Shown here in pieces: positions 1 to 10,234 of a stretch of DNA of 64,000 bases; position 1 is the first letter of the stretch; each line of letters begins with the position of its first letter. A program made the translations under genes and the position numbers. Under the pieces are notes generated by a model. That model worked only from the letters and a program-made list of their open reading frames with translations. It did not search any database and was not told where the DNA came from. The DNA comes from Legionella fairfieldensis ATCC 49588 (lineage in GTDB: Bacteria; Pseudomonadota; Gammaproteobacteria; Legionellales; Legionellaceae), in contig NZ_JHYC01000017.1 of the NCBI RefSeq assembly GCF_000621525.1, positions 1 to 64,000 of the forward strand, written 5' to 3'.

Positions 1-281
<281 letters not shown>

Positions 282-305
282 ATAACCTGAGTAACTTCAG
301 GTTAT
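282..305 (+). other. 23S-5S spacer hairpin
   Basis: A perfect 9-bp inverted repeat (ATAACCTGA / TCAGGTTAT, 6-nt loop) starts right after the 23S 3' end. Its place in the spacer suggests an rRNA-processing stem. It is unlikely to be a terminator, because the 5S gene follows and there is no T-run. Confidence 0.5.
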
Positions 306-373
306 CCTGAATGTAGATGATTGAATCGTGCTCTTTCTTTACCCGGTCTGTTTAATACAGACTATAACCGTTT

Positions 374-493
374 TTCCTGGCGACCATAGCGGTCTGGAAC
401 CACCTGATACCTTACCGAACTCAGCAGTGAAACAGACTTGCGCCAATGATAGTGTGGGGTCTCCCCATGTGAAAGTAGGGCATCGCCAGGACT
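374..493 (+). rRNA. rrf: 5S ribosomal RNA
   Basis: About 120 nt with the conserved 5S core (CCGAACTCAG at about 416-425, and GTGTGGGGTCTCCCCATG near 452-469). The ends pair: TCCTGGCGA at the 5' side with TCGCCAGGA at the 3' side. It follows the 23S gene in the usual bacterial order. End positions are set by the terminal stem and may shift by 1-3 nt. Confidence 0.95.
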
Positions 494-565
494 TTATTCA
501 TTACAAAGTAAAGTAAAATTATTGCCTTGTAATAATTTTGTAGCAATGAGTTATATGGCTCACTA

Positions 566-581
566 GGGTTTTAAGAAACCC
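566..581 (+). terminator. hairpin between 5S rRNA and tRNA-Thr
   Basis: GGGTTT and AAACCC form a 6-bp stem with a 4-nt loop, followed by an A/T-rich tail without a clean T-run. It could be a weak terminator of the rRNA operon or an rRNA/tRNA processing site. A second, weaker 7-bp inverted repeat (ATTACAA / TTGTAAT, about 500-533) lies just before it. Confidence 0.3.
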
Positions 582-598
582 ATTTAAAAAATAGTAAT

Positions 599-674
<76 letters not shown>

Positions 675-743
675 TCTAAATGCTAGTCCTCATACAAAGC
701 TATTGACTTTAAGTATATCATGAAAGAAAATGGCGTTCTTTTG

Positions 744-828
<85 letters not shown>

Positions 829-856
829 GTACTATGCAGAAGATGTAATTAAGTAA

Positions 857-930
857 GCGGGTGTAGTTCAATGGTAGAACTTCAGCCTTCCAAGCTGATA
901 GCGTGGGTTCGATTCCCATCACCCGCTCCA
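857..930 (+). tRNA. tRNA-Gly (TCC anticodon)
   Basis: 74-nt cloverleaf. The acceptor stem GCGGGTG pairs with CACCCGC, the anticodon loop CTTCCAA reads TCC, and the gene ends in an encoded CCA. It is the third tRNA of the cluster upstream of tuf. Confidence 0.97.
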
Positions 931-977
931 ACTTTGTATAGAAAGTTAAGGACGTAATGGTGTAGGTCTTAAGTAAG

Positions 978-1053
<76 letters not shown>

Positions 1054-1088
1054 CATAGTTATCAACTTTTAAATGGGGAGATTTTCCG

Positions 1089-2279
1089 ATGGCGAAGGAA
1101 AAATTTGAGCGAAAGAAGCCACACGTAAACGTGGGGACGATAGGACACGTAGATCATGGAAAGACGACGCTAACGGCAGCAATAACGACGATTATGGCGA
1201 AGAAATTTGGTGGAGAGGCGAAAGCGTATGACCAAATTGATGCGGCACCGGAAGAGCGAGAGCGAGGAATAACGATATCGACGGCCCATGTTGAATATGA
1301 ATCATCGAATCGCCACTATGCTCACGTTGACTGCCCTGGCCATGCGGACTATGTAAAGAACATGATTACAGGAGCCGCTCAAATGGATGGAGCCATTCTG
1401 GTAGTATCGGCAGCGGATGGCCCTATGCCTCAGACAAGAGAGCACATTCTGTTATCTCGCCAGGTTGGAGTTCCTTACATTGTAGTATTTCTTAATAAAG
1501 CAGACATGGTAGATGATGCGGAGCTTCTGGAGTTAGTAGAAATGGAAGTTCGAGATTTGTTAAGCAGTTATGAATTTCCTGGAGACGATATACCGATTAT
1601 CACGGGTTCAGCATTAAAAGCGTTAGAAGGTGATACGAGTGAGATTGGTGTTCCAGCGATAGAGAAATTGGTTGAGACGATGGATTCTTACATTCCTGAG
1701 CCAGTTCGGAATATTGATAAAAGCTTCTTGTTGCCGATTGAAGATGTGTTTTCTATTTCAGGCCGAGGCACGGTAGTAACTGGGCGGGTTGAAAGCGGGA
1801 TAGTCAAAGTTGGTGAAGAGGTAGAGATTGTAGGTATACGGGATACGCAGAAAACGACCTGTACAGGGGTTGAAATGTTCCGTAAGCTTCTTGACGAAGG
1901 TCGTGCGGGAGATAACGTTGGAGTCCTGTTACGAGGAACGAAGCGTGATGAGGTTGAACGAGGTCAGGTGTTAGCTAAACCTGGTACAATCAAGCCACAT
2001 ACGAAATTTGAAGCAGAAGTTTATGTTCTGTCTAAAGATGAGGGAGGTCGTCATACACCATTTTTTAATGGTTACCGCCCCCAGTTTTATTTCAGAACTA
2101 CTGATGTAACAGGCTCCTGTGACTTGCCAGAAGGTATAGAGATGGTTATGCCCGGTGATAATGTTAAGATGGTAGTTAATCTGCATTCACCGATTGCTAT
2201 GGATGAGGGGTTGCGTTTCGCGATTCGTGAAGGTGGTCGCACTGTCGGTGCTGGTGTAGTAGCTAAAATTATTGAGTAA
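1089..2279 (+). CDS. tuf: elongation factor Tu
   Basis: 396-residue GTPase that delivers aminoacyl-tRNA to the ribosomal A site. The P-loop GHVDHGKT is at residues 19-26, DCPGH is near 81, the NKAD guanine-recognition motif is near 136, and domains 2 and 3 are complete. A GGGGAG ribosome-binding site lies 8 nt before the ATG. The gene follows the tRNA cluster (tufB context in E. coli) but is followed after only 5 nt by rpsJ (tufA context), so it fuses two loci. Codon use in the first two thirds is odd for such a highly expressed gene: Thr ACG, Ile ATA, Arg CGA and Gly GGA are frequent. The last ~300 nt look like the neighbouring ribosomal genes. Confidence 0.98.
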   Translation: MAKEKFERKKPHVNVGTIGHVDHGKTTLTAAITTIMAKKFGGEAKAYDQIDAAPEERERGITISTAHVEYESSNRHYAHVDCPGHADYVKNMITGAAQMDGAILVVSAADGPMPQTREHILLSRQVGVPYIVVFLNKADMVDDAELLELVEMEVRDLLSSYEFPGDDIPIITGSALKALEGDTSEIGVPAIEKLVETMDSYIPEPVRNIDKSFLLPIEDVFSISGRGTVVTGRVESGIVKVGEEVEIVGIRDTQKTTCTGVEMFRKLLDEGRAGDNVGVLLRGTKRDEVERGQVLAKPGTIKPHTKFEAEVYVLSKDEGGRHTPFFNGYRPQFYFRTTDVTGSCDLPEGIEMVMPGDNVKMVVNLHSPIAMDEGLRFAIREGGRTVGAGVVAKIIE

Positions 2280-2284
2280 AAATA

Positions 2285-2608
2285 ATGAGCAACAATCAAA
2301 ATATTAAAATTCGTCTTAAATCGTTTGATCACCGCTTAATTGATTTATCGATTCGTGAGATTGTCGAAACAGCAAAGCGAACGGGAGCACAAATTCGTGG
2401 TCCCATACCTTTGCCAATAAGAAAAGAAAAATTTACTGTATTGATATCACCGCATGTCAATAAAGATGCTCGTGATCAATATGAATTACGTACTCATATG
2501 CGCTTAGTCATTATTGTACATCCTACGGAAAAAACTGTAGATGCACTGATGAAACTTGATTTGGCTGCAGGGGTTGATGTACAGATTAGCCTTGATGACG
2601 ACGAATAA
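2285..2608 (+). CDS. rpsJ: 30S ribosomal protein S10 (NusE)
   Basis: 107 residues, a few longer than the usual ~103 because of a short N-terminal extension (SNNQN) before the conserved [15 protein letters not shown]10 is part of the 30S head and also acts as NusE, the NusB partner in transcription antitermination. It is the first gene of the S10 operon, only 5 nt after the tuf stop codon. No long L4-responsive leader like that of the E. coli S10 operon fits in this gap, so that kind of control is probably absent or lies elsewhere. Confidence 0.97.
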   Translation: MSNNQNIKIRLKSFDHRLIDLSIREIVETAKRTGAQIRGPIPLPIRKEKFTVLISPHVNKDARDQYELRTHMRLVIIVHPTEKTVDALMKLDLAAGVDVQISLDDDE

Positions 2609-2643
2609 TAGTCTTAAGGTAAGGTTATTAACGAGGTGTTAGA

Positions 2644-3294
2644 ATGACGATTGGGTTATTAGGCCGTAAAATCGGTATGACACGGGTATTTACTGACGAT
2701 GGTATTTCTATACCTGTTTCAGTAATTGAAGTATTACCTAACCGTGTTTCACAGATAAAAACCATTGATGTTGATGGTTATACTGCAGTTCAGCTTACTG
2801 GTGGTGAAAAAAAAGCCAGTCATGTTAATAAACCACAGGCTGGGCATTTTGCTAAGGCGCAAATTGATGCAGGTGATGTGCTTTGTGAATTTCGTGTCGA
2901 CTCCGTTGAAGCGTTCAGTGCAGGACAAGTCATTTCGGTCAGTGATGTGTTTAACGAAGGTGATCTGGTCGATGTTGCAGCCAATTCTAAAGGTAAAGGT
3001 TTTGCTGGTACTGTAAAACGTTATAATTTCCGGACACAGGATGCGACTCATGGTAACTCACGCTCACATCGCGTAGTAGGATCAATTGGGCAAAATCAAA
3101 CGCCTGGACGTGTATTTAAAGGGAAAAAAATGGCGGGGCAGATGGGTAATGTACGATGTACAACTCAAAGTCTGGAATTAGTAAGGGTTGATAAAGAGCG
3201 TAATTTACTTTTAATTAAAGGTGCTGTGCCTGGTTACCCTGGTGCAAAAGTTGAAGTAAGGCCCGCTGTTAAAAAGAAAGTAGAGGGCAAATAA
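2644..3294 (+). CDS. rplC: 50S ribosomal protein L3
   Basis: 216 residues, full length. It begins [15 protein letters not shown], and the loop that reaches toward the peptidyl-transferase centre ([19 protein letters not shown], about 154-172) is present. L3 is an early 50S assembly protein. A GAGG ribosome-binding site is at 2633-2636. The gene overlaps rplD by one base (TAATG), suggesting translational coupling. Confidence 0.97.
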   Translation: MTIGLLGRKIGMTRVFTDDGISIPVSVIEVLPNRVSQIKTIDVDGYTAVQLTGGEKKASHVNKPQAGHFAKAQIDAGDVLCEFRVDSVEAFSAGQVISVSDVFNEGDLVDVAANSKGKGFAGTVKRYNFRTQDATHGNSRSHRVVGSIGQNQTPGRVFKGKKMAGQMGNVRCTTQSLELVRVDKERNLLLIKGAVPGYPGAKVEVRPAVKKKVEGK

Positions 3295-3899
3295 TGGAAC
3301 TTGTAATTAAAGATACTGAAGCTCAATTAAAAGTTAACCAAAATGTGTTTGGTTACGAATATAATGAGGGTCTTATTCATCAGGCCATTGTTACATTTAT
3401 GAACAATGCTCGTAGTGGGAATAGTGCTCAAAAAACTCGCGCTGAAGTTAGAGGTGGCGGGAAAAAGCCTTGGCGGCAAAAAGGAACAGGTAGAGCTAGA
3501 GCTGGAACCATTCGTAGCCCAATCTGGCGTTCAGGAGGAGTTACTTTTGCTTCCAAGAAACGTGATTATAGCCAGAAAATTAACAAAAAAATGTACAAAC
3601 GAGCATTACGTAGTATAATCTCTGAGCTTTATCGTACCGGAAATCTGGTTATAATAAGTAATTTTGAGTGTCAATCACATAAAACAAAAGATTTTCTCGC
3701 TAAAATGCATGAGTTTGAGTTACAAAATGCTCTGATTGTTATGAATGAAGTGGGAGAAAACGAGTATTTGGCCTCACGTAATTTGCACCAATATGATCTA
3801 TGTGATGTGACTTGTTTAGATCCTGTTAGCTTACTCCGTTTTGAAAAGGTGCTTATGACGGAAGATGCCGTTAAGAATTTGGAGGAGCAGTTACAATGA
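3294..3899 (+). CDS. rplD: 50S ribosomal protein L4
   Basis: 201 residues, full length. The extended loop that lines the exit tunnel ([19 protein letters not shown], about 54-72) is clear. L4 is an early assembly protein and in E. coli represses the S10 operon. The start codon shares one base with the rplC stop, and the gene overlaps rplW by 4 nt (ATGA). Confidence 0.97.
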   Translation: MELVIKDTEAQLKVNQNVFGYEYNEGLIHQAIVTFMNNARSGNSAQKTRAEVRGGGKKPWRQKGTGRARAGTIRSPIWRSGGVTFASKKRDYSQKINKKMYKRALRSIISELYRTGNLVIISNFECQSHKTKDFLAKMHEFELQNALIVMNEVGENEYLASRNLHQYDLCDVTCLDPVSLLRFEKVLMTEDAVKNLEEQLQ

Positions 3900-4192
3900 A
3901 TGCTGAACGTTTATTAATGATACTGCGTGAGCCGCATACTTCCGAAAAAACAACAGTTATGGCTGACAAGTTTAAGCAGTTTACATTTAAAGTATTAAAG
4001 ACAGCTACTAAACAAGAAGTTAAGTTGGCTGTAGAGCAGATGTTCAATGTTAAAGTTAAAGGCGTGTCCATTGTAAATGTAAAAGGTAAAAGAAAACGTT
4101 TTAAACAGTTGAGTGGTAAACGCTCTGACTGGAAAAAAGCTTTCGTTTCTTTGCATGAAAATTATGACATCGACTTTAGCGTGACAGAATAA
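3896..4192 (+). CDS. rplW: 50S ribosomal protein L23
   Basis: 98 residues. L23 sits beside the peptide exit tunnel and docks trigger factor and SRP. It begins [19 protein letters not shown], with the conserved PHTSEK motif, and has the usual basic loop GKRKRF. The start overlaps the rplD stop by 4 nt and rplB follows 11 nt later. Confidence 0.97.
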   Translation: MNAERLLMILREPHTSEKTTVMADKFKQFTFKVLKTATKQEVKLAVEQMFNVKVKGVSIVNVKGKRKRFKQLSGKRSDWKKAFVSLHENYDIDFSVTE

Positions 4193-4203
4193 GGCAGATT
4201 AAG

Positions 4204-5031
4204 ATGGCATTATTAAAATCGAAACCCACTTCACCTGGAAAACGTGGTGAAATACGTGTTATTCATCATCATATTCACAAAGGCAAACCACATGCTGCTT
4301 TGGTTGAAAAATTAAATAAAACAGGTGGAAGGAATAACCAAGGTCGAATTACTGTTCGTCATATTGGCGGTGGTGTTCGCTCTAAATATCGTTTAATTGA
4401 TTTTAAACGTAATAAAGATGGTATAGAAGCCAAAGTTGAACGGATTGAATATGATCCAAATCGCTCTGCATTAATTGCATTGATAGTTTACAAAGATGGT
4501 GAACGGCGTTACATTATTGCACCTTCCGGCTTAGAAGCAGGTAACATTGTTATTAGTGGTGAAGACTCACCAATAAGTACTGGAAATTGTTTACCTTTAA
4601 GAAATATCCCTGTTGGTACAACTATTCATTGTGTTGAACTTAAACCTGGTAAAGGCGCTCAAATGCTGCGTAGTGCCGGATGTAGTGGACAAATTGTTGC
4701 AAAAGAAGGTGCCTACGCTACTTTAAAACTTCGTTCTGGTGAGATGCGTAAAGTTTTGACTGCCTGTAAAGCTGTTATTGGTGAAGTAAGTAACAGTGAA
4801 CATAGTTTACGCGCTCTTGGAAAAGCGGGTGCGAAACGTTGGCGTGGTGTGAGGCCGACAGTTCGTGGTGTTGCGATGAATCCTGTCGATCATCCACATG
4901 GTGGAGGAGAAGGGCGAACGTCAGGCGGACGTCATCCGGTTTCCCCATGGGGCGTACCGACTAAAGGTTATAAAACAAGAAGTAATAAACGTACGGATCG
5001 TTTTATTGTCAGACGCCGTAAGAAAAAATAA
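4204..5031 (+). CDS. rplB: 50S ribosomal protein L2
   Basis: 275 residues, full length. L2 joins the subunits and supports the peptidyl-transferase centre. The N-terminal OB-fold, the SH3-like domain and the C-terminal basic tail ([13 protein letters not shown]) are present. The conserved [13 protein letters not shown] loop, with the functionally important His, is near residues 223-235. Confidence 0.98.
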   Translation: MALLKSKPTSPGKRGEIRVIHHHIHKGKPHAALVEKLNKTGGRNNQGRITVRHIGGGVRSKYRLIDFKRNKDGIEAKVERIEYDPNRSALIALIVYKDGERRYIIAPSGLEAGNIVISGEDSPISTGNCLPLRNIPVGTTIHCVELKPGKGAQMLRSAGCSGQIVAKEGAYATLKLRSGEMRKVLTACKAVIGEVSNSEHSLRALGKAGAKRWRGVRPTVRGVAMNPVDHPHGGGEGRTSGGRHPVSPWGVPTKGYKTRSNKRTDRFIVRRRKKK

Positions 5032-5050
5032 TTAGTTAGAGGATATTAAA

Positions 5051-5329
5051 GTGGCACGTTCTATTAGAAAAGGTCCTTTTATTGATCAGCATTTATTAAA
5101 TAAAGTAGAAGCGGCGATCGAGACCAAATCCAAAAAACCAATTAAAACCTGGTCTAGGCGCTCAACAATTGTGCCTGAGATGATTGATCTCACAATTGCA
5201 GTCCATAATGGGAAAGACCATGTTCCAGTATATATTACTGACAATATGGTTGGCCATAAGTTAGGTGAGTTCGCTATGACTCGTACATTCAAAGGTCATT
5301 CTGGCGACAGAAAAGCCAAAGGTAAGTAG
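5051..5329 (+). CDS. rpsS: 30S ribosomal protein S19
   Basis: 92 residues, GTG start with a GAGGA ribosome-binding site 9 nt upstream. It has the typical [11 protein letters not shown]-terminus and the [20 protein letters not shown]-terminal block that binds the 30S head with S13. It ends 5 nt before rplV. Confidence 0.97.
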   Translation: MARSIRKGPFIDQHLLNKVEAAIETKSKKPIKTWSRRSTIVPEMIDLTIAVHNGKDHVPVYITDNMVGHKLGEFAMTRTFKGHSGDRKAKGK

Positions 5330-5334
5330 AGGCA

Positions 5335-5673
5335 ATGATGGAAGTTACAGCAAAGTTAAGAAATGCACCACTTTCTGCTCAAAAAGGCAGGCTTGTTGCC
5401 AATATGATAAGAAAGATGGATGTTTCTAAGGCAATCGATGTCCTGAAGTATACTCCTAAAAAAGGTGCTCATCTGATGTTGAAGTTACTGGAGTCAGCTA
5501 TTGCGAGTGCGGAAAATAATAATGGTGCTGATGTCGATGAATTGAAGGTGTGGATGGTTTGTGTCGATGAAGCAGCAACCTTAAAACGAATTAGTCCTCG
5601 AGCTAAAGGTCGTGCTAATCGCATTTGTAAACGCAATTGCCATATCACAATTAAAGTATCTGATGAGGAATAG
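5335..5673 (+). CDS. rplV: 50S ribosomal protein L22
   Basis: 112 residues. The beta-hairpin that reaches into the exit tunnel is recognisable in the [19 protein letters not shown] region (about 85-103). The start could be ATG 5335 or the next codon, ATG 5338. rpsC begins 2 nt after its stop. Confidence 0.96.
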   Translation: MMEVTAKLRNAPLSAQKGRLVANMIRKMDVSKAIDVLKYTPKKGAHLMLKLLESAIASAENNNGADVDELKVWMVCVDEAATLKRISPRAKGRANRICKRNCHITIKVSDEE

Positions 5674-5675
5674 CA

Positions 5676-6332
5676 ATGGGACAGAAAGTAAACCCGATAG
5701 GCATACGATTAGGCATAACTCAGGATTGGAATTCGAAATGGTTTGCAAGCAAACATTATGCACAACTTTTAAATGAAGATATTAATCTGCGTAAAGATTT
5801 AAAAAAGAAATTATTTGCCGCAGCAATAAGTAAGATCAGGATTGAGCGTCCGGCAAATAACGCTGTTGTAACCATTCATACCGCGAGACCTGGTGTTATT
5901 ATCGGAAAAAAAGGTGGCGGCATTGAAGCATTGAGAAATGAGATTGCAACTACTTTAGGTGTGCCGGTACATTTAAATATTGAAGAAGTTAGAAAACCTG
6001 AACTTGATTCAACGTTAGTTGCAGAAGGTATTGCTCAACAATTGGAACAGCGCGTTATGTTTCGAAGGGCAATGAAGCGCGCTGTTACATCTGCTATGAA
6101 AGCCGGCGCAAAAGGAATTAAAATTTGTGTTAGTGGCCGCTTGGGTGGTGCAGAAATCGCTCGTAGTGAATGGTATCGAGAAGGACGGGTTCCTTTACAC
6201 ACTTTCCGTGCTGATGTTGATTATGGTACTGCTGAAGCAAAAACAACCTATGGAATCATAGGAGTTAAAGTTTGGATTTTCAAAGGAGAAATTCTCCCTC
6301 AGAAAAGACGAAATACTGACAGCAGTAAGTGA
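5676..6332 (+). CDS. rpsC: 30S ribosomal protein S3
   Basis: 218 residues, a little shorter than E. coli S3 (233). It has the [14 protein letters not shown]-terminus, the KH domain with its GxxG loop (IIGKKGGG, about 70-77), and the C-terminal domain that contributes to mRNA entry. It is spaced 2 nt from rplV and 13 nt from rplP. Confidence 0.97.
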   Translation: MGQKVNPIGIRLGITQDWNSKWFASKHYAQLLNEDINLRKDLKKKLFAAAISKIRIERPANNAVVTIHTARPGVIIGKKGGGIEALRNEIATTLGVPVHLNIEEVRKPELDSTLVAEGIAQQLEQRVMFRRAMKRAVTSAMKAGAKGIKICVSGRLGGAEIARSEWYREGRVPLHTFRADVDYGTAEAKTTYGIIGVKVWIFKGEILPQKRRNTDSSK

Positions 6333-6345
6333 GTGAGGAATTATC

Positions 6346-6759
6346 ATGTTACAGCCAAAACGTACGAAATATCGTAAACAAATGAAAGGGCGAAACCGTG
6401 GTTTAGCTCAAAGAGGTTCAAAAATTAGCTTTGGTGAATTTGGTTTGAAAGCACTGGAACGGGGCCGTCTTACCGCTCGTCAAATTGAAGCGGCACGTCG
6501 TGCCATGACTCGACATATTAAACGTGGCGGAAAAATCTGGATCAGAGTTTTTCCTGATAAACCGATCACTCAAAAACCGCTTGAAGTCCGTCAAGGTAAA
6601 GGTAAGGGTAGTGTGGAATACTGGGTTGCACAAATTCAGCCAGGCAAAGTTCTGTTCGAAATGGAAGGTGTCAGTAGAGAGTTGGCAATAGAAGCATTTG
6701 ACCTTGCCAAAGCGAAGTTACCTTTCAAAGTTATATTTGAAGAGCGCAAGGTGATGTGA
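6346..6759 (+). CDS. rplP: 50S ribosomal protein L16
   Basis: 137 residues, typical length. L16 contacts A-site tRNA. It begins [19 protein letters not shown], and the [10 protein letters not shown] and [12 protein letters not shown] blocks are conserved. Its stop codon overlaps the likely rpmC start (TGATG). Confidence 0.97.
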   Translation: MLQPKRTKYRKQMKGRNRGLAQRGSKISFGEFGLKALERGRLTARQIEAARRAMTRHIKRGGKIWIRVFPDKPITQKPLEVRQGKGKGSVEYWVAQIQPGKVLFEMEGVSRELAIEAFDLAKAKLPFKVIFEERKVM

Positions 6760-6965
6760 TGAAAGAGATTGATGAATTAAGAAATTTGACTCCAAAGGAG
6801 TTACAAACTAAGTTGCTTTCATTAAGAGATAAGCAATTCAAGTTGAGAATGAAAAGGGCAAATGGTTCTTTAGATAAGCCACACTCTATCCGTCATACCA
6901 GGAAGACTATCGCTCGGATTAAAACAATTATGTCTGAAAAAGTAGGAAAGAGCCATGTCGAATAA
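6759..6965 (+). CDS. rpmC: 50S ribosomal protein L29
   Basis: 68 residues, a helical hairpin protein near the tunnel exit. The ATG at 6759 sits in TGATG with the rplP stop and is preferred over the in-frame GTG at 6756. The conserved [10 protein letters not shown] and [13 protein letters not shown] segments are visible. It overlaps rpsQ by 11 nt. Confidence 0.95.
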   Translation: MKEIDELRNLTPKELQTKLLSLRDKQFKLRMKRANGSLDKPHSIRHTRKTIARIKTIMSEKVGKSHVE

Positions 6966-7206
6966 TGAAACAAATGGTAGAACAGTAGTTGGTAAAGTTG
7001 TAAGTGATAAAATGCAGAAAACTATTGTTGTGATGGTTGAACGTACTGTTAAACATCCTAAATATGGAAAAATTATGAAGCGAAGGACAAAACTTCATGC
7101 TCATGATGAGAATCAAGTGGGTAAAATTGGGAATATGGTAAAAATACGTGAATCTCGTCCACTCTCCAAAATGAAAAGTTGGGTGTTAGTTGAAGTAATT
7201 TCCTAA
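6955..7206 (+). CDS. rpsQ: 30S ribosomal protein S17
   Basis: 83 residues, full length. The OB-fold core ([14 protein letters not shown], then [16 protein letters not shown]) is complete. S17 is an early 16S rRNA 5'-domain binder. It is the last gene of the S10 operon in the E. coli arrangement, and here it is followed by the only sizeable gap (86 nt) of the S10-spc stretch. Confidence 0.97.
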   Translation: MSNNETNGRTVVGKVVSDKMQKTIVVMVERTVKHPKYGKIMKRRTKLHAHDENQVGKIGNMVKIRESRPLSKMKSWVLVEVIS

Positions 7207-7222
7207 TGACCGTTAGATTTAC

Positions 7223-7264
7223 TTTTAAAATTCCGAGAGGGCTGATATAATCAGCAGCCTTTTT
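7223..7264 (+). promoter_or_regulatory. S10/spc junction: hairpin with T-run overlapping a TATAAT box
   Basis: The gap between rpsQ and rplN holds GGCTG (7240-7244) and CAGCC (7255-7259) followed at once by TTTTT (7260-7264), a short intrinsic-terminator shape. A tighter alternative stem GCTGAT-ATA-ATCAGC spans 7241-7255. Inside the same hairpin is a perfect -10 box, TATAAT (7246-7251), with a poor -35 candidate (TTTTAA, 7223-7228, 17-nt spacer). The E. coli spc promoter is at the same place. Terminator and promoter function are both inferred. Confidence 0.5.
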
Positions 7265-7292
7265 CTGGTCGTATTTAGAGCTGGAGAATAGA

Positions 7293-7658
7293 ATGATACA
7301 AATGCAGACTGTGCTCGATGTTGCAGATAATAGTGGAGCACGCAAAGTGATGTGTATCAAAGTGCTGGGCGGATCTCATAGACGTTACGCCCGCGTTGGT
7401 GATGTTATTAAAGTTAGTATTAAAGATGCAATACCGCGCAGTAAAGTAAAAAAAGGTGCTGTGATGAAAGCGGTTGTAGTCAGGACCAGTCAAGGTGTTC
7501 GTCGTGATGATGGTTCGCTGATTCGTTTTGATGGTAATGCAGCTGTACTTTTAAATAATCAAAATGAGCCTATAGGAACTCGTATATTTGGACCTGTAAC
7601 TCGTGAGCTAAGAGAGCGGTTTATGAAAATTATTTCTCTAGCAGCTGAAGTATTGTGA
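7293..7658 (+). CDS. rplN: 50S ribosomal protein L14
   Basis: 121 residues, typical. L14 forms intersubunit bridges with 16S rRNA. It begins [27 protein letters not shown] and ends in the conserved [22 protein letters not shown] ribosome-binding site is about 6 nt upstream. It is the first gene of the spc operon, behind the candidate promoter at 7246. Confidence 0.98.
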   Translation: MIQMQTVLDVADNSGARKVMCIKVLGGSHRRYARVGDVIKVSIKDAIPRSKVKKGAVMKAVVVRTSQGVRRDDGSLIRFDGNAAVLLNNQNEPIGTRIFGPVTRELRERFMKIISLAAEVL

Positions 7659-7670
7659 GAAGGATTAGTT

Positions 7671-7997
7671 ATGAAGCGCATAAAGTCAGGTGATACTGGT
7701 ATAGTGATTACCGGAAAAAGTAAAGGTTTTGTCGGCAAAGTACTCCGAGTTGAAGGAGAAAGTGTGGTTATTGAAGGAGCAAATTTAATTAAGAAACACG
7801 TTAAGCCTAATCCACAATTGGAACAACGCGGCGGTATAATTAGCCGCGAAGCGCCTTTGCATGTTTCTAACGTTGCACTTTACGATCCAATAACAAAAAA
7901 AGCGGGTAAAGTTGGATTTAAATTTATTGAAAAAGATGGAAAAAAGCACAAGGTTAGATACTTTAAATCAAATAATGAAGTAATTGACTTGATCTAA
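7671..7997 (+). CDS. rplX: 50S ribosomal protein L24
   Basis: 108 residues. L24 is one of the two 50S assembly initiators. The N-terminal KOW motif (KSGDTGIVITGKSKGFVGKVLRV) is clear, and the C-terminal part is the expected length. It follows rplN after 12 nt. Confidence 0.97.
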   Translation: MKRIKSGDTGIVITGKSKGFVGKVLRVEGESVVIEGANLIKKHVKPNPQLEQRGGIISREAPLHVSNVALYDPITKKAGKVGFKFIEKDGKKHKVRYFKSNNEVIDLI

Positions 7998-8011
7998 TTT
8001 AGGTGGCGGAA

Positions 8012-8563
8012 ATGGCAAGACTTAAAGAGTTTTATAAGAAAGATGTAGTTGAAATGATGATGAAAAAATTCGGCTACAAAACTACAATGGAAGTCCCCAA
8101 AATTTTAAAGATTACTTTGAATATGGGTGTTGGGGAAGCTGTTGGTGATAAGAAAGTTATGAATCATGCTGTTGAAGATATGACTTTAATATCGGGGCAA
8201 AAGCCTATTATAACCAAAGCAAAAAAATCGATAGCGGGTTTTAAAATTCGTGAAGGTTGGCCTATTGGCTGTAAGGTAACCTTGAGACGTGAGCGTATGT
8301 ATGAGTTTTTAGATAGACTTATTAATATTACTTTGCCACGAGTGAGAGATTTTCGTGGTTTGAATCCAAAATCTTTTGACGGCACAGGCAATTACAGTAT
8401 GGGTATTCATGAGCAAATCGTGTTTCCTGAAATTGATTTTGATAAAACAGATGGTATTCGTGGTTTAGATATTTGTATTACTACCAGTGCCAAGACCAAT
8501 GAAGAAGCAAAGGCTTTACTGGAAGCCTTTAACTTGCCTTTGAAAGATAGAGATAAACACTAA
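8012..8563 (+). CDS. rplE: 50S ribosomal protein L5
   Basis: 183 residues from the ATG at 8012, chosen because L5 proteins start MARLKEFY and an AGGTGG/GGCGGA Shine-Dalgarno precedes it. An in-frame GTG at 8003 would add three residues. L5 binds 5S rRNA and contacts P-site tRNA. The [11 protein letters not shown] and [11 protein letters not shown] blocks are conserved. Confidence 0.96.
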   Translation: MARLKEFYKKDVVEMMMKKFGYKTTMEVPKILKITLNMGVGEAVGDKKVMNHAVEDMTLISGQKPIITKAKKSIAGFKIREGWPIGCKVTLRRERMYEFLDRLINITLPRVRDFRGLNPKSFDGTGNYSMGIHEQIVFPEIDFDKTDGIRGLDICITTSAKTNEEAKALLEAFNLPLKDRDKH

Positions 8564-8576
8564 GAAGGGTAATATT

Positions 8577-8879
8577 GTGGCTAAAAAATCAATGCTTGCT
8601 CGCGAAGCAAAACGAGCAAATCTAGTTAAAAAGTATGCAGAGCGAAGAAAAGCGTTAAAGGTAATAATTAAGTCGTCCAATGATTTTGAAGCAATTATGG
8701 AAGCACAGGTAAAACTGGCTAAGTTACCAATCAATTCAAATCCTGTACGACATAGTACACGTTGCCAGCAATGTGGTCGACCCCATGCCGTTTATCGGAA
8801 ATTTGGGCTTTGCAGGATTTGTTTAAGACAGCAACTAATGACTGGTAATGTCACTGGTGGCCGCAAGTCCAGCTGGTAA
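8577..8879 (+). CDS. rpsN: 30S ribosomal protein S14, long form with zinc-type cysteines
   Basis: 100 residues, GTG start. The length is that of the long form usual in proteobacteria, which normally lacks zinc ligands. This copy instead carries C63-X2-C66 and C79-X2-C82, a complete zinc-ribbon spacing, around the conserved [12 protein letters not shown] core. The C-terminal GGRKSSW is typical. Zinc binding is inferred from the four cysteines. Confidence 0.96.
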   Translation: MAKKSMLAREAKRANLVKKYAERRKALKVIIKSSNDFEAIMEAQVKLAKLPINSNPVRHSTRCQQCGRPHAVYRKFGLCRICLRQQLMTGNVTGGRKSSW

Positions 8880-8902
8880 ATTTTATTCTATGGAGAACAA
8901 CT

Positions 8903-9298
8903 GTGAGTATGCATGATCCTGTTGCTGACATGTTGACTAGAATTCGTAATGGTCAGCAAGCTAAACATCAGAGTGTTACCCTGCATTCATCTAAATTAAA
9001 AGAAGAAATAGCAAGGGTATTAAAAGAAGAAGGTTATATATTAGATTATGATGTCCAACTTCTTGAAAATAATTTTAAATCGATCACGATAAATTTGAAA
9101 TATTATCATGGTAGACCTGTTATTGAGCGTATTTTACGTATCAGCCGCCCAGGTTTAAGAGTATATAAATCATCCAAAGAACTACGTTCAATACCCGGTT
9201 TTGGCGTTGCTATTTTATCTACCTCAAAAGGGGTAATGACTCATATAGCTGCTAAATCAAACGGTATTGGTGGCGAAGTAATTTGTGAAGTAGCTTGA
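8903..9298 (+). CDS. rpsH: 30S ribosomal protein S8
   Basis: 131 residues. The GTG start at 8903 gives the family N-terminus [22 protein letters not shown] lies 6 nt upstream. The C-terminal STSKGVMT rRNA-binding block is present. In E. coli S8 represses the spc operon by binding mRNA near rplE; no attempt was made to fold that site here. Confidence 0.97.
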   Translation: MSMHDPVADMLTRIRNGQQAKHQSVTLHSSKLKEEIARVLKEEGYILDYDVQLLENNFKSITINLKYYHGRPVIERILRISRPGLRVYKSSKELRSIPGFGVAILSTSKGVMTHIAAKSNGIGGEVICEVA

Positions 9299-9315
9299 TA
9301 TTGGAGAGGAACAAT

Positions 9316-9858
9316 ATGTCTAGAGTAGCAAAAGCCCCTATCCGATTACCAGCTAATGTCGAGCTTAATGTTGGCAAAGAAGTATTAACGGTCAAAGGGC
9401 CAAAGGGTTCCTTGGAGCAACATTATAATAAACATGTCAGCATTAGTAAGAGCAAAGACGATGATAACGTAATATTGTTTAAGCCTGCTTCCAAGGAACC
9501 TAATGCCTGGGCTCATGCTGGAACTGTACGCGCGTTAGTTAACAACATGATTAAAGGTGTTACTAATGGTTTTGAGAGAACCTTGGAATTGGTGGGTGTT
9601 GGTTATAGAGCACAGACTGGTAATAAAGAATTGGTTTTGTCAGTAGGCTATTCTCATCCAATTCATTACCCCTTGCCTCAAGGTGTTACAGTTGAAACAC
9701 CGAACAATACAACCGTTATCATTCGGAGTATTGATAAGCAGCTTTTAGGTCAGGTTGCATCTGAGATTCGTAGTTTCAGACCACCAGAACCTTATAAAGG
9801 CAAAGGTATAAAATATGCGGGCGAAGTTATTGCTCGTAAAGAAGCCAAAAAGAAATAA
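9316..9858 (+). CDS. rplF: 50S ribosomal protein L6
   Basis: 180 residues from ATG 9316, which follows a GGAGAGG ribosome-binding site (9303-9309) and gives the usual MSRVAKAPI start. An in-frame ATA at 9295 is not a plausible start. Two related domains are present and the C-terminal EPYKGKGIKYAGE motif is conserved. L6 lies near the GTPase-associated centre. Confidence 0.97.
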   Translation: MSRVAKAPIRLPANVELNVGKEVLTVKGPKGSLEQHYNKHVSISKSKDDDNVILFKPASKEPNAWAHAGTVRALVNNMIKGVTNGFERTLELVGVGYRAQTGNKELVLSVGYSHPIHYPLPQGVTVETPNNTTVIIRSIDKQLLGQVASEIRSFRPPEPYKGKGIKYAGEVIARKEAKKK

Positions 9859-9868
9859 GGTGTAAATT

Positions 9869-10225
9869 ATGAATAAACATAAGGCCCGTATTCGACGTGG
9901 TTTAAAAGCCAAGGCAAGATTGCGCCATTCAAATAGACCAAGATTAGTGGTTTATAGAAGTGGTGTGCATATATATTCCCAAATTACAATTAGTGGAGAT
10001 AAAGGTGATATAGTTCTTGTTTCTTCATCTACCCTGGATAAGGAACTTAAACCTGGCTTAACAGGTACAAAAGTAGAGCAAGCTTACCAAGTAGGTAAAT
10101 TACTTGGGGAACGAGCGAAGGCTAAAGAACTTGTCGATGTTTCCTTTGATCGTGCAGGTTACAAATATCATGGCCGTATTAAAGCTTTGGCAGATGGTGC
10201 ACGTGAAGCTGGTTTGAATTTTTAA
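9869..10225 (+). CDS. rplR: 50S ribosomal protein L18
   Basis: 118 residues, typical for gammaproteobacteria. L18 binds 5S rRNA with L5. The basic N-terminus ([24 protein letters not shown]) and C-terminal [26 protein letters not shown] are conserved. Translation is likely coupled to rpsE, 9 nt downstream. Confidence 0.97.
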   Translation: MNKHKARIRRGLKAKARLRHSNRPRLVVYRSGVHIYSQITISGDKGDIVLVSSSTLDKELKPGLTGTKVEQAYQVGKLLGERAKAKELVDVSFDRAGYKYHGRIKALADGAREAGLNF

Positions 10226-10234
10226 GGAACGGTT

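Noticed and set aside
328-516. 62-residue open frame over the 5S rRNA gene
   Set aside because: It lies on 5S rRNA and has no protein-like features.
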